A stretch of 64,000 nt of DNA from assembly GCF_024793945.1 (NCBI RefSeq), contig NZ_JANUSD010000015.1:95115-159114 (forward strand). The letters are read 5' to 3'. Shown here piece by piece: positions 8,493 through 17,157 of this stretch. This stretch comes from Emticicia fluvialis (GTDB lineage Bacteria > Bacteroidota > Bacteroidia > Cytophagales > Spirosomataceae). The notes under the pieces are model-generated. The model had not been told where the DNA came from. It saw nothing but the letters and a program-made list of their open reading frames with translations, and did not search any database. The position numbers were made by a program, and so were the translations under genes. The first letter of the stretch is position 1. The number at the start of each line of letters is the position of its first letter.

Positions 8493-8870
8493 TCAGACAC
8501 GCGCCTGCATGGCCCTGGCGGTTTGCTTCCGCTTCGGATACACGTAGTCAAAGCCGTTCTGAACTTTAAGGTTATAATCAAAAAACTCAATTGCCCTTTG
8601 CAGGTGGCTGCGGTTAATGGCCACAAAATAAGGTCTTTTACCAGCCCCTTTACGTACCAGCCGGGCATCAAGTTTAAAAATTGTACCTTCCGGATAAGTG
8701 CCAATCAGTTTTGAAGGGCAACTTATTTTTATGTCGCGCGGTACCTGCTGGCCTAAAATGGTGGTCAGCCGCATTCTTCTTTTATTGATGTCGAAAAAAG
8801 ATTCGGCAAAGATATCTATAAAGAAAACCTTGTTTAGTTCCGGAACCTCATCCAATAAAGACAACTGCAT
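8493..8870 (-). CDS. Hypothetical basic protein, 125 residues
   Basis: I do not recognise the family. The product is soluble, basic and without signal peptide; it starts 'MQLSLLDEVPELNKVFFIDI' and ends in a Lys/Arg-rich tail ('PKRKQTARAMQARV'). The middle, 'YPEGTIFKLDARLVRKGAGK...YFVAINRSHLQRAIEFFDYN', looks like a compact beta-rich fold and could bind nucleic acid, which is only inference from charge. It is a single gene between the sigma factor gene and prs, transcribed divergently from prs. Coding is supported by length and by the absence of a better frame. Confidence 0.6.
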   Translation of the reverse strand: MQLSLLDEVPELNKVFFIDIFAESFFDINKRRMRLTTILGQQVPRDIKISCPSKLIGTYPEGTIFKLDARLVRKGAGKRPYFVAINRSHLQRAIEFFDYNLKVQNGFDYVYPKRKQTARAMQARV

Positions 8871-8989
8871 TCGCTTTGGTGTTTAGCAACCTGAGTGCAC
8901 ACCCACTACAGGCATTTTGGGAATTATGCAAATCTATACAAAATTTGAAAATATTCTAAACAGGTATGTGATTTTTTAAGTAAAAAGCG

Positions 8990-8997
8990 TACCTTTG
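8990..8997 (+). promoter_or_regulatory. prs promoter -7 element (TACCTTTG)
   Basis: Exact TAnnTTTG match. It predicts transcription from about 9001-9002, which leaves only some 8 bases before a possible TTG start at 9009 and about 22 before the ATG at 9024, supporting the latter as the prs start. Confidence 0.65.
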
Positions 8998-9023
8998 CGA
9001 ATCTTTTTTTGAAGTGTAAACAA

Positions 9024-9974
9024 ATGGCAGAAGTTAAGATTTTTTCAGGTACGTCATCAAGGTATTTGGCCAGTCGGGTTGCCGATTATTATGGCAAAGA
9101 TTTAGGAAGCGTAAGCATCAACCGTTTTGCTGATAGCGAAATTTCGGTAAGCTTTGATGAATCTGTAAGAGGGTGTGATGTGTTTCTGGTTCAGTCGACA
9201 TTTCCTCCGGGAGATAATATCATGGAGCTCTTAATGCTGATTGATGCTGCCAGACGTGCCTCGGCCCACTATGTTTGTGCAGTTATACCCTATTTTGGAT
9301 ATGCCAGACAAGACAGAAAAGATAAGCCAAGGGTTGGCATAACAGCCAAGCTGATTGCCAATATGCTTACAGCTGCCGGTGCAGACAGGGTAATGACCAT
9401 GGACCTGCACGCCGGCCAGATTCAGGGCTTTTTTGATATTCCGGTTGACCACCTGGAGGGTACATCAGTTTTTGTGCCTTACCTGAAAACCCAGAATCTG
9501 GAAAATATCAAGTTTGCATCTCCTGACGTAGGCGGGGTGGCGCGTTGCCGCAAGTTTGCCTCTTTTTTTGATGCAGATATTGTGATTTGCGACAAGCACC
9601 GTAAAAAAGCAAACGAAATAGCCTCTATGCAACTGATTGGTGATGTGGAGGGCTCTGATGTGATTCTGGTTGATGACCTGATTGACACCGGAGGAACCAT
9701 CTGCAAAGCTGCCGATCTTATTTTATCTAAAGGTGCCAGGTCGGTTCGTGCTTTCTGTACGCACCCGGTGCTTTCTGGTAAAGCTAACGAAAATATATCA
9801 AATTCGGCTCTTACCGAACTGGTAGTAACTGATACCATTCCATTGCGCTACGACAACCAGAAAATCAAGGTGTTGTCTGTTGCTGAACTATTCGGCAAGG
9901 CTATTGGGCGTATCAGAGATAACGGGTCTATTAGCACATTATTTATAAATTATCAACAGAATCTGGGCTTCTGA
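9024..9974 (+). CDS. prs: Ribose-phosphate pyrophosphokinase (PRPP synthetase)
   Basis: A 316-residue cytosolic enzyme that makes PRPP from ribose 5-phosphate and ATP for nucleotide, His and Trp synthesis. It starts 'MAEVKIFSGTSSRYLASRVA'. Class I signatures: 'PYFGYARQDRKDKPR' flexible region, 'VMTMDLHAGQIQGFFDIPVD' divalent-cation/PRPP region, and the PRPP-binding loop 'VILVDDLIDTGGTICKAA' (about 215-232). The ATG at 9024 is preferred over an in-frame TTG at 9009 because of the promoter position and because bacterial Prs proteins start close to this strand. It is followed after 34 bases by rplY, a conserved pairing. Confidence 0.97.
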   Translation: MAEVKIFSGTSSRYLASRVADYYGKDLGSVSINRFADSEISVSFDESVRGCDVFLVQSTFPPGDNIMELLMLIDAARRASAHYVCAVIPYFGYARQDRKDKPRVGITAKLIANMLTAAGADRVMTMDLHAGQIQGFFDIPVDHLEGTSVFVPYLKTQNLENIKFASPDVGGVARCRKFASFFDADIVICDKHRKKANEIASMQLIGDVEGSDVILVDDLIDTGGTICKAADLILSKGARSVRAFCTHPVLSGKANENISNSALTELVVTDTIPLRYDNQKIKVLSVAELFGKAIGRIRDNGSISTLFINYQQNLGF

Positions 9975-10008
9975 CAAGAACCCGATTCATTATTTAAACT
10001 TTACAAAA

Positions 10009-10569
10009 ATGAAAAAAACTGAGATTGTAGGGTATAACAGAGCGAATCTCGGACGCCAGGCTTCACAGGAATTGCGCGCGCAAGGTATGGTTCCATGTGT
10101 TCTTTACGGTGGTGCCGATCAGGTTTCGTTCTATGCGCCTGCTTATTTGTTCCGTGACCTATTGTTCACTCCAGATGCTTACGAAGTAACCATCAATATT
10201 GAAGGCAAAGTATATACAGGTATCTTGCAGGATTCACAATACCATCCTGTAAATGACCAGATTATCCATGCTGACTTCCTGGAAATTACACCTGATAAAA
10301 TTATCAAGGTAGCGGTTCCTATCAAATTGCACGGTCCGTCAGAAGGACAAAAGAAAGGGGGTAAACTGGTTCAGAAAATGCAAAAACTACGTTTGCAAGG
10401 GCCAGCCAAACATATTCCTGATTACGTAAACGTTGATATCAAAGACCTTGACTTAGGTAAATCTATCAAAGTAGGTGCTATTGGTGAAATTGAAGGTGTT
10501 AAAATCCTTGATGCCGCCAGCAATCCTTTGGCAGTTATTACCATTCCTCGTTCTTTGCGTCAGCAATAA
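10009..10569 (+). CDS. rplY: Large-subunit ribosomal protein L25/Ctc
   Basis: A 186-residue long-form L25 (CTC family), which binds 5S rRNA. The N-terminal L25 domain ('RANLGRQASQELRAQGMVPC', 'VLYGG') is followed by the C-terminal TL5 beta domain ('VAVPIKLHGPSEGQKKGGKL', 'HIPDYVNVDIKDLDLGKSI'). Length fits the two-domain form. It sits 34 bases behind prs and is closed by a strong terminator, so prs-rplY is probably one operon. Confidence 0.96.
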   Translation: MKKTEIVGYNRANLGRQASQELRAQGMVPCVLYGGADQVSFYAPAYLFRDLLFTPDAYEVTINIEGKVYTGILQDSQYHPVNDQIIHADFLEITPDKIIKVAVPIKLHGPSEGQKKGGKLVQKMQKLRLQGPAKHIPDYVNVDIKDLDLGKSIKVGAIGEIEGVKILDAASNPLAVITIPRSLRQQ

Positions 10570-10596
10570 GATTGAGCTAATCGCTAATAGATATTT

Positions 10597-10626
10597 AACG
10601 GGCCGGCAACGGTCCGTTATTTTTTT
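10597..10626 (+). terminator. Rho-independent terminator after rplY
   Basis: Perfect stem AACGGGCC/GGTCCGTT (one G·T) around GGCAAC, then a run of seven T. Confidence 0.85.
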
Positions 10627-10660
10627 GAAGTTTAGATACGGCGGCTTGGGGGCTGATGAT

Positions 10661-11230
10661 TTATATTTTAGATTTCAGGCGGCTCAGTGTTTCCTGAGAT
10701 ACATTCAGGTATGAGGCAACCAGCTTGTTAGGCAGCCTTCTTACTACCGAAGGGTTTTCAGCCATCAGCCTGCGGTATCTTTCAGTAGCATCCTGTGTTA
10801 AAAAAGACATCAACCTGCGGGTATTATTAACATACGCTTTTTCAAGATAATTTCTATAGAATTTTTCCCATTGAGGTACAACTGTAAGTAGCTGATGGAA
10901 ATCCTGATGTGTTATATACAGAAGTTCGGTGGGTTCGGCTGCTTCAATAAACTCGTCTGATGGCTCTTCGGTTATAAAACTTACCAGTGCGGTGGCAAAC
11001 TGGTTTTCAAAAGCAAAATAGCGGGTGGCTTCCTGCCCGTCTTCATTAATAAAAAATATACGTAAACAACCTTTGCCAACGAAGAAGGTCCGCTGGCTGG
11101 TTTGTCCCTGGGTAACCAAGGGTTCATTTTTCCTAAGTTGTAAGGGTTTGAAGCAATAAAGAATGCTTTTTAATTCATCTTCACTTACATCAATCTGACT
11201 TTTGATATATTGGCTTAGCTGTTCGTACAT
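10661..11230 (-). CDS. Crp/Fnr-family transcriptional regulator
   Basis: A 189-residue regulator. A cyclic-nucleotide-binding-like beta roll (about residues 20-120: 'PLVTQGQTSQRTFFVGKGCLR', 'ATRYFAFENQF') is followed by a short helical C-terminus with a helix-turn-helix at 'RRLPNKLVASYLNVSQETLSR'. The canonical cAMP-contact residues are not evident, so the ligand is unknown. This compact form is abundant in Bacteroidota. The gene begins 9 bases after the DUF2798 gene on the same strand, forming a small operon. A related regulator (30914-31477) lies in the accessory island. Confidence 0.88.
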   Translation of the reverse strand: MYEQLSQYIKSQIDVSEDELKSILYCFKPLQLRKNEPLVTQGQTSQRTFFVGKGCLRIFFINEDGQEATRYFAFENQFATALVSFITEEPSDEFIEAAEPTELLYITHQDFHQLLTVVPQWEKFYRNYLEKAYVNNTRRLMSFLTQDATERYRRLMAENPSVVRRLPNKLVASYLNVSQETLSRLKSKI

Positions 11231-11239
11231 ATATAAAAA

Positions 11240-11464
11240 TCAATCTTTAACGGTCAGTTTTTCTGCCAGTTTGCGTGCATTAGGAATAATAAGAAATGCA
11301 GCAGCATAAGCAACAGGTAGCATAACGCTCCAGGCTTTCAGAAATTTAAAGAACCAGTCTTCACCAAAGCCGTAGTTACGCATCAGGCCTACAAAAGCCA
11401 TAATTAATGTCATGGGTATCACCACAAACAATGTGTTAATATACTTAAAATGTTTCTTTTTCAT
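11240..11464 (-). CDS. DUF2798 family small membrane protein
   Basis: A 74-residue protein starting 'MKKKHFKYINTLFVVIPMTL' with two transmembrane helices and the family pattern 'MAFVGLMRNYGFGEDWFFKFLKAW' and 'AAAFLIIPNARKLAEKLT', which I recognise as DUF2798. The ATG at 11464 is chosen; an upstream in-frame extension of 32 residues contains no hydrophobic or conserved feature. It is co-transcribed with the Crp-like regulator downstream. A CAATTTTG near-match to the -7 element precedes the gene. Confidence 0.75.
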   Translation of the reverse strand: MKKKHFKYINTLFVVIPMTLIMAFVGLMRNYGFGEDWFFKFLKAWSVMLPVAYAAAFLIIPNARKLAEKLTVKD

Positions 11465-11632
11465 TTGTTTTAATTGTTTAAGAATAATTTGATGACGCAA
11501 AATTGCATGGTTTATTTTTCTTAAACTTTGACATAGGTCAAAAAAAATCTTGCCACTCAAAATGGTGGCAAGATTGCATACTACGACAGTTATTTACGAC
11601 TTAAATATAAAATTCTTGATGGGTTTATTCAT

Positions 11633-11959
11633 TCAGTATTGTAATACTTTGTTTACCTCTATCATCACAAAGGCATCGTCAAGCATATTTCTAAATTGTT
11701 CAAACTCGCGCGGTGTAAACATCAGGTAAAAATTACTAACAGGTGTTTTTAAACCTATGTTACGGCCATTGCAGCACAAATCTCCGGCATTAAAAACGGT
11801 ATCACCATCGTCTAGTATTCGTCTGAACTGCCTCAGGTCTTCTTCCGGAAAAACAAACAACTGATTATTAAAAACCATGTTGTATTTTTGGCAGCAGGGG
11901 CATTTACCTACATATCCGTAGCTGCAAGAGGCCAGTATTAAGAGTTTATGATTATCCAT
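11633..11959 (-). CDS. DUF6686-like protein
   Basis: A 108-residue soluble protein. The layout, a Cys pair early ('YVGKCPCCQKYNMVFNNQLF'), a central 'FNAGDLCCNGRNIGLKTPVS' with another Cys pair, and C-terminal 'YLMFTPREFEQFRNMLDDA', matches the pattern I associate with DUF6686 from Bacteroidota. The paired cysteines could bind a metal. It is the last gene of a fur-linked operon, 3 bases after the 63-residue hypothetical gene, which suggests a link to metal homeostasis. Function is unknown and the family call is from memory of the pattern only. Confidence 0.65.
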   Translation of the reverse strand: MDNHKLLILASCSYGYVGKCPCCQKYNMVFNNQLFVFPEEDLRQFRRILDDGDTVFNAGDLCCNGRNIGLKTPVSNFYLMFTPREFEQFRNMLDDAFVMIEVNKVLQY

Positions 11960-11962
11960 TTT

Positions 11963-12154
11963 TCATCGGGTCAACTTCTTTTTCAATACTTCAGCGTAGT
12001 TAATTTTATCATAGCCGTTTATTAAATCTTTCAACTGGCTAAGCAATGGTTGGCCAATCAGAAAAATCCGCTGATTATGCACATATTCAATTACCTCTGA
12101 AACCTGCTGAAACAGGGGTGCGTGGTTTTTGGTTATTTCTGAGTTTTCTTTCAT
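11963..12154 (-). CDS. Hypothetical 63-residue protein in the fur operon
   Basis: A short helical, soluble protein ('HAPLFQQVSEVIEYVHNQRI', ending 'YAEVLKKKLTR') with no recognised family and no Cys. It is placed between fur (32 bases upstream) and the DUF6686-like gene (3 bases downstream), which argues for co-transcription under Fur control. The tight spacing to the following gene is the main support for coding. Confidence 0.55.
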   Translation of the reverse strand: MKENSEITKNHAPLFQQVSEVIEYVHNQRIFLIGQPLLSQLKDLINGYDKINYAEVLKKKLTR

Positions 12155-12186
12155 GGCTTTTCATAGTAAAGGCGCTTTTGCTGGCT

Positions 12187-12675
12187 TCAGTTATTAAGCG
12201 CCTTTTTGTTTTCGCAATTTTGTTTTTCACAATGGCCATACAAAAGCAAATCGTGTTGGGTAATTTCAAATTGCATCATTTCGCCAATCATTTTCTGAAT
12301 CTGCTGTAAACGGGGGTCGCAGAATTCTTTCACCTGTTGGCAATCCAGGCAAATCAGGTGATCGTGCTGCCTGAAATTGGCCGCTTTTTCATATTTGGTT
12401 ACATTGTTGCCAAATTGGTTTTTGCGTATCAGCCCGCATTCCAGTAAAACTTCAAGGTTATTATATATAGTAGCCCGGCTTACATATTGCTTTTTGTCGA
12501 CCATTGTTTTGTAGAGGTCTTCTGCGTCAAAATGGTCATTCCTTGAATAAATCTCCTCTAGCATCATCATCCTTTCGGCAGTCTTTCGCAATCCTTTTTC
12601 CTCCAAAAAGATTAAAAACCGGGCAAGAGCTTTCTCGTAGTTTACATCTTTCATTTTTCCTCTGTTGCTGGCCAT
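12187..12675 (-). CDS. fur: Fur-family metalloregulator
   Basis: A 162-residue dimeric repressor. The N-terminal winged helix includes 'HFDAEDLYKTMVDKKQYVSRATIYNNLEVL' (recognition helix region, about residues 53-82). The C-terminal metal domain has 'RQHDHLICLDCQQVKEFCDP' and the structural zinc Cys pairs CLDC and CEKQNC (about 113-116 and 149-154). Autoregulation is likely: a 23-bp palindrome lies between its own -33 and -7 elements. The matching palindrome in front of the siderophore receptor makes an iron-sensing Fur more likely than PerR or Zur, although the sequence alone does not exclude them. Confidence 0.9.
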   Translation of the reverse strand: MASNRGKMKDVNYEKALARFLIFLEEKGLRKTAERMMMLEEIYSRNDHFDAEDLYKTMVDKKQYVSRATIYNNLEVLLECGLIRKNQFGNNVTKYEKAANFRQHDHLICLDCQQVKEFCDPRLQQIQKMIGEMMQFEITQHDLLLYGHCEKQNCENKKALNN

Positions 12676-12715
12676 TTATAAGTGGTCTGATTTAATCCTG
12701 AATCTTATCCTGAGA

Positions 12716-12747
12716 CAAAGTTGAGGCTTATTTAGAATTAATCCAAA
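12716..12747 (-). promoter_or_regulatory. fur promoter (TTTG at 12744-12747, CAACTTTG at 12716-12723)
   Basis: On the minus strand a -33 TTTG and a CAACTTTG near-match to TAnnTTTG are separated by 20 bases, the normal Bacteroidota spacing. The first Fur-type operator overlaps this promoter. Confidence 0.5.
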
Positions 12748-12750
12748 TAA
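12728..12750. promoter_or_regulatory. Fur-type operator 1 (23-bp palindrome)
   Basis: Arms TTATTT and AAATAA around a core containing ATTA and TCC. It sits between the -33 and -7 elements of the fur promoter. It shares its arms and most of its core with operator 2; the two centres are 33 bp apart, about three helical turns. Confidence 0.7.
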
Positions 12751-12760
12751 TTTTACCTAT

Positions 12761-12783
12761 TTATTTTTAATTAGTCTAAATAA
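12761..12783. promoter_or_regulatory. Fur-type operator 2 (23-bp palindrome)
   Basis: The same arms, TTATTT and AAATAA, around TTAATTAGTCT. It covers the -33 region of the TonB receptor promoter, whose -7 element begins 5 bases downstream. It is placed to block transcription of the iron uptake operon. Confidence 0.72.
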
Positions 12784-12787
12784 GATA

Positions 12788-12795
12788 TACATTTG
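12788..12795 (+). promoter_or_regulatory. -7 element of the siderophore receptor promoter (TACATTTG)
   Basis: Exact TAnnTTTG match directly downstream of operator 2, 33 bases before the receptor ATG. Confidence 0.7.
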
Positions 12796-12828
12796 CGTCA
12801 TCAAATCAAACAAAGCATTTTTAAATAA

Positions 12829-15195
12829 ATGAGTAAACTAACACCCCACAAAATGAAGTCAGTTTTTACAGTGTTTATGCTAATGTGCGGTTCATGGGCA
12901 TGGGCTCAGAACGGAACAGTGAAAGGAAGAGTGATTACCAGCGACGGTAAAGCAGCAGAATTTGTAAATGTAATTTTAAAAGGAACAAACAAAGGCACGC
13001 TTACCGATACCCTGGGTAATTACCAGATTAGCCAGGTGAAGGCCGGCGATTACACAGCGCAGGTTAGTTTTATAGGCTTAAAAGCCGAAACCAGAAAGTT
13101 TAGTATGAAAGCGGGCGAAACCGTTACGCTTGATTTTACGATGGACATAAACGCCAACCAGCTGCAGGAAGTAGTAGTGGCAGCCAACCCTAGTAAATAT
13201 GTATCAGATTATCCTTCTATTTCGCTTCGGTTAAAAACTCCTCTTCTTGAAATCCCGCAAAACATACAGGTAATTACCAAACAGTTGATTCAGGACCAGC
13301 AGATTTTTGATATGCTGGAAGGCGTAACCCGCAATGTGAGTGGCGCAACCCGTGTAGAACACTGGGATACCTACGCCCAGATAAACATGAGAGGCTCGCA
13401 GATTGCGGCGTTCAGAAATGGTATGAACGTGCAGTCTACCTGGGGCCCGCTGGTGGAAGACATGAGCATGGTAGAGCGCATTGAGTTTGTAAAAGGCCCG
13501 GCAGGTTTTATGCTGGCCAATGGAGAACCAAGTGGTTTTTATAATGTAGTTACCAAAAAGCCAACAGGTATTAACAAAGGAGAAGCCTCAATGACAGTAG
13601 GCAGCTTTAATACCTATCGGTCAACATTAGATTTTGACGGAAAATTGACCGATAACGGCAAAATCCTTTACCGGTTGAACCTGATGGGGCAGACGAAGGG
13701 CTCGCACCGCGATTTTGAATTCAATAACCGTATATCAATAGCACCGGTTCTGAAGTTTCAGTTTACGCCCAGCACCTCATTAACCGCCGAATACACCTAC
13801 CAGTTTAACCAGATGTCGGTAATTGGTTCAAATTACGCATTTTCTAAGAAAGGCATGGCCGATTTACCCGTTAATGCCACTACGGCAGAGCCGAACATGT
13901 ACCCATCGAACATTAACGATAATACGTTTTTCCTGACGCTGGCACATAGCCTGAACAGCAACTGGAAACTGACCGGCCAATTGGCATACATGACCTACAA
14001 ACAGATTGGGCAGTCGTTATGGCCAACTGGTTTTTCGGCCAATGGTGATACTTTAATCAGAGCTGCCTCTGTCTGGGACGTACTGGGCATAACAAAAGTA
14101 GGTCAGTTCTTCGTAAACGGCGACGCCAAAACAGGTGTAGTTGGCCACCGGATTCTGGCAGGTCTTGACATGGGCCAGAAAGATTTCTATCATGACTGGT
14201 CGCAAGGAGGCACCTTTAAAGGGCCGCAAGGTTTTAATATTTACAATCCTGTTCACGGAAACGTACCGGCATCGGCCTTTCCTAAATATGACAGAAGCCT
14301 GAGCCTACGCCAGAGAGGAGTTTATTACGCTCAACAGTATGCGGCCATTTATGCACAGGACGAAATCAGGTTCTTTGAAGATAAATTAAGACTAACCCTG
14401 GCCGGAAGATACACCAGCGCACAAAATAGTGACCCATATTCTGGCTTTGTGAAATCAGAGAAATTTACTCCACGAGTTGGTTTGAGTTATTCTATCGACA
14501 AAAATACGAGCGCTTATGCAGTATTTGATCAGGCTTTTCTTCCACAGGCAGGCGCTGACGCACAAGGCAAAGGCTTTAAACCTGTTACAGGAAACAACAA
14601 GGAAATTGGCTTGAAACGCGAATGGCTGGGTGGTTTGTGGTCTACGTCAGTAGCTGCCTATAACATTACCAAAAACAATGTACTAACAGCCGACCCTAAC
14701 AACCAATTCTTTTCGGTGCAGTTAGGTCAGACACAAGTAAAAGGATTTGAATTTGACTTACGCGGGCAGTTGATTCATGGTCTTGACCTTACTTTGAACT
14801 ATGCCTACACCGATGCCAAAGTAACCAAAGACACGCAGGAAAAAAACGTGGGCGTACAAACGCCGGGTTCGTCTAAAAATATTGCAAATGCCTGGTTGAG
14901 CTATAAATCTACAGCGGGTAGCCTGCAAGGATTTGGCGTATCGCTTGGCGGTCAGCTTATTACAGGTCGTTCGTCATGGTATGTGTTTGACGGATCCAAA
15001 CAAGGCTTGCCCAACTATTTCAAAATGGATGGCGCCGTTTCTTATCAGGCCAACAAATTTGCTGTGGCCCTTAATGTAAACAATATACTCAATGCCTACT
15101 TATATATGGGTGCGTATTATACCTACAGCGACTTCTATTACTGGCAGGCAGAAGCAAAAAGAAACCTTCGTCTTTCAATCAATTACAAATTTTAA
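12829..15195 (+). CDS. TonB-dependent siderophore receptor
   Basis: A 788-residue outer-membrane receptor for a ferric siderophore. The signal peptide (from Met1 or from Met9, 'MKSVFTVFMLMCGSWAWAQ') is followed by a carboxypeptidase-regulatory-like domain (about 28-105, 'GTVKGRVITSDGKAAEFVNV'), a plug ('TPLLEIPQNIQVITKQLIQD', 'VEFVKGPAG'-type segment 'RIEFVKGPAGFMLANGEPSG') and a 22-strand barrel ending in the aromatic 'LSINYKF'. The plug wording 'EIPQNIQVITKQLI' is typical of FhuE/FoxA/FecA-type siderophore receptors. It is the first gene of an operon preceded by a Fur-type operator. The exact siderophore is not predictable. Confidence 0.93.
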   Translation: MSKLTPHKMKSVFTVFMLMCGSWAWAQNGTVKGRVITSDGKAAEFVNVILKGTNKGTLTDTLGNYQISQVKAGDYTAQVSFIGLKAETRKFSMKAGETVTLDFTMDINANQLQEVVVAANPSKYVSDYPSISLRLKTPLLEIPQNIQVITKQLIQDQQIFDMLEGVTRNVSGATRVEHWDTYAQINMRGSQIAAFRNGMNVQSTWGPLVEDMSMVERIEFVKGPAGFMLANGEPSGFYNVVTKKPTGINKGEASMTVGSFNTYRSTLDFDGKLTDNGKILYRLNLMGQTKGSHRDFEFNNRISIAPVLKFQFTPSTSLTAEYTYQFNQMSVIGSNYAFSKKGMADLPVNATTAEPNMYPSNINDNTFFLTLAHSLNSNWKLTGQLAYMTYKQIGQSLWPTGFSANGDTLIRAASVWDVLGITKVGQFFVNGDAKTGVVGHRILAGLDMGQKDFYHDWSQGGTFKGPQGFNIYNPVHGNVPASAFPKYDRSLSLRQRGVYYAQQYAAIYAQDEIRFFEDKLRLTLAGRYTSAQNSDPYSGFVKSEKFTPRVGLSYSIDKNTSAYAVFDQAFLPQAGADAQGKGFKPVTGNNKEIGLKREWLGGLWSTSVAAYNITKNNVLTADPNNQFFSVQLGQTQVKGFEFDLRGQLIHGLDLTLNYAYTDAKVTKDTQEKNVGVQTPGSSKNIANAWLSYKSTAGSLQGFGVSLGGQLITGRSSWYVFDGSKQGLPNYFKMDGAVSYQANKFAVALNVNNILNAYLYMGAYYTYSDFYYWQAEAKRNLRLSINYKF

Positions 15196-15201
15196 TCAGG
15201 T

Positions 15202-16356
15202 ATGACCTTTAAGAAATTAATAGGTAAACTACACCTCTGGCTCGGGCTTGGCTCCGGGCTGGTGGTGTTTGTGGTAAGTATAACCGGTTGCATTTATGCC
15301 TTTCAGGTTGAAATTCAGGACCTTATACAACCTTACAGGTATGTTGAGGTTCAGAACAAACCTTTATTGAAACCATCTGTGCTAAAGGCCGTAACAGAGA
15401 AGGCGGTGCCCAACAAAGTAATTCATAGTATCACTTATGAAAGACCCGGCCGTGCGGCCATTGCCACTATTTATCATTACGAGCCTTCCTATTATTATCT
15501 GGCTTACCTGAACCCATACACTGGCGAAGTGCTGAAAGTGAAAAATATGGATGAAGATTTCTTCCGTATCATTCTCGACGGCCATTTCTATTTGTGGTTA
15601 CCTGACCGAATCGGGCAGCCGGTTGTGGCCACTGCCACGCTGATTTTTGTTGTGCTGATGATCAGCGGGCTGATTCTTTGGTGGCCTAAAAACAAGTCGG
15701 CGGCTAAACAAAGGTTCTCTGTAAAATGGAATGCCCGATGGAGAAGGGTCAACTACGACCTGCACAATGTGCTGGGCTTCTACATGAACTGGGTGGTTAT
15801 TTTTATTGCCATTACCGGGCTTGTTTGGGGTTTCCAGTGGTTCTCTAAAGCCTATTATTATACGCTTTCAGGAGGCAAAACACAGGTTGAATACTATGAG
15901 CCGGAGTCGCCCTCTCAACCCCTTGCCTCTTCTATACCAGCGATAGACCGCATTTATGAAAAAGTAAGGGCTGAAACCCCCGAAGCGCTTACAATAGAGG
16001 TACACCCGCCTGAAACCGGGAAATCAACCATTGCCACTGCCACCACTACCGATACCGATGTGTACTGGAAGCATGATTACAGGTATTTTGACCAATATAC
16101 CTTGAAGGAGGTACCGGTGGAACATGCCTTTGGCCGCCTGAAAGACTTATCGACAGCAGATAAAATCTTCCGGATGAACTACGATATACACGTGGGAGCA
16201 TTGTTTGGTTTTTCAGGTAAACTTCTGGCATTTTTTGCCAGCCTTATAGCTGCCAGCCTGCCCATTACAGGTGTGTATATCTGGTGGGGTAGAAGAAAAA
16301 AGAATGCAAAACCGGCAGGCCAGGTTAAAACCAAAGCAACCGTACTGAATGCCTGA
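15202..16356 (+). CDS. PepSY-associated membrane protein, putative siderophore-iron reductase
   Basis: A 384-residue inner-membrane protein of the PepSY_TM family. Four membrane helices are visible: about residues 10-32 ('LWLGLGSGLVVFVVSITGC'), 140-160 ('ATATLIFVVLMISGLILWW'), 190-212 and 345-368. His residues near the helices (HLWLGL, HNVLGF, HVGALFG) are typical of haem-coordinating members. Relatives such as FpvG/PiuB act in reductive iron release from imported siderophores in the periplasm. It starts 6 bases after the receptor stop and is surely co-transcribed with it. Confidence 0.85.
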   Translation: MTFKKLIGKLHLWLGLGSGLVVFVVSITGCIYAFQVEIQDLIQPYRYVEVQNKPLLKPSVLKAVTEKAVPNKVIHSITYERPGRAAIATIYHYEPSYYYLAYLNPYTGEVLKVKNMDEDFFRIILDGHFYLWLPDRIGQPVVATATLIFVVLMISGLILWWPKNKSAAKQRFSVKWNARWRRVNYDLHNVLGFYMNWVVIFIAITGLVWGFQWFSKAYYYTLSGGKTQVEYYEPESPSQPLASSIPAIDRIYEKVRAETPEALTIEVHPPETGKSTIATATTTDTDVYWKHDYRYFDQYTLKEVPVEHAFGRLKDLSTADKIFRMNYDIHVGALFGFSGKLLAFFASLIAASLPITGVYIWWGRRKKNAKPAGQVKTKATVLNA

Positions 16357-16418
16357 TTTCTGAAAGCAGTAATAATGGCCGATGTTCAATTGAATCCAAT
16401 ACATAAAATCATAACTCT

Positions 16419-17123
16419 ATGAAAATTAAACTTGCAGTATTAGCCTTTATTCTGATGCCCTATGTGTTGCAGGCACATGGCTATTGGTTAGAGGTGAAAG
16501 GTTCTGGCAAACCAGGTGAGCCGGCCAGAATACAGATTTATTATGGCGAATATGTAAACCAGGGTAGGATGAAGGGTAAATCGCTCGACAAAATGAATGA
16601 GATTAAACTCTTTGTGATTGACGAAGCCGGAAACCGCCAGGACATACCTACCAAACAAACCGAAACACATTGGGAGGGTACCTTTACACCAGCAACTGAG
16701 GGCAATTACCAGATACTGGGCATTAACGAAACCCGAGAAGTGAAAGACTGGCACAAGCATAACCTGGGCATTGTAAGACCCATGCAGTACCTGCGCACCA
16801 ACTATAAAGTGGGCAAAGGTGCCGTACTGGCTAAATCGGTCAATTACTTTGATATTGTTGCCACCGAATCAGATAATGGTATTAGCCTGACCGCTTTTAA
16901 AAACAATGTACCTGCCGACAAAGCAAAGTTGACCATCATAAGCCCGGACGGTTGGGACAAAGTAAAAATAACTACCGAAAAAGGCAGGGCTTCATTTGTG
17001 CCAAACACCAAAGGGGTGTATCTGATAGAAGCCGAATGGATTGACAAAACACCCGGAACTTATCAGGATAAACCTTATGAGTCGGTCAGGTATCATACAG
17101 AAACCACCATTGAAGTAAAATAG
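16419..17123 (+). CDS. DUF4198 family periplasmic protein
   Basis: A 234-residue secreted protein with signal peptide 'MKIKLAVLAFILMPYVLQA' followed at once by 'HGYWLEVKGSGKPGEPA', the N-terminal His-containing start typical of DUF4198 (NikM-like) proteins, whose N-terminal His can bind metal after cleavage. The rest is a beta-sandwich-like sequence with 'EWIDKTPGTYQDKPYESVRY' at the end. It lies 62 bases after the PepSY gene within the Fur-controlled operon, so a role in periplasmic metal or siderophore handling is inferred. Confidence 0.8.
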   Translation: MKIKLAVLAFILMPYVLQAHGYWLEVKGSGKPGEPARIQIYYGEYVNQGRMKGKSLDKMNEIKLFVIDEAGNRQDIPTKQTETHWEGTFTPATEGNYQILGINETREVKDWHKHNLGIVRPMQYLRTNYKVGKGAVLAKSVNYFDIVATESDNGISLTAFKNNVPADKAKLTIISPDGWDKVKITTEKGRASFVPNTKGVYLIEAEWIDKTPGTYQDKPYESVRYHTETTIEVK

Positions 17124-17157
17124 GCTCCGACTACTGAATCCACACCACACTTTTGCC

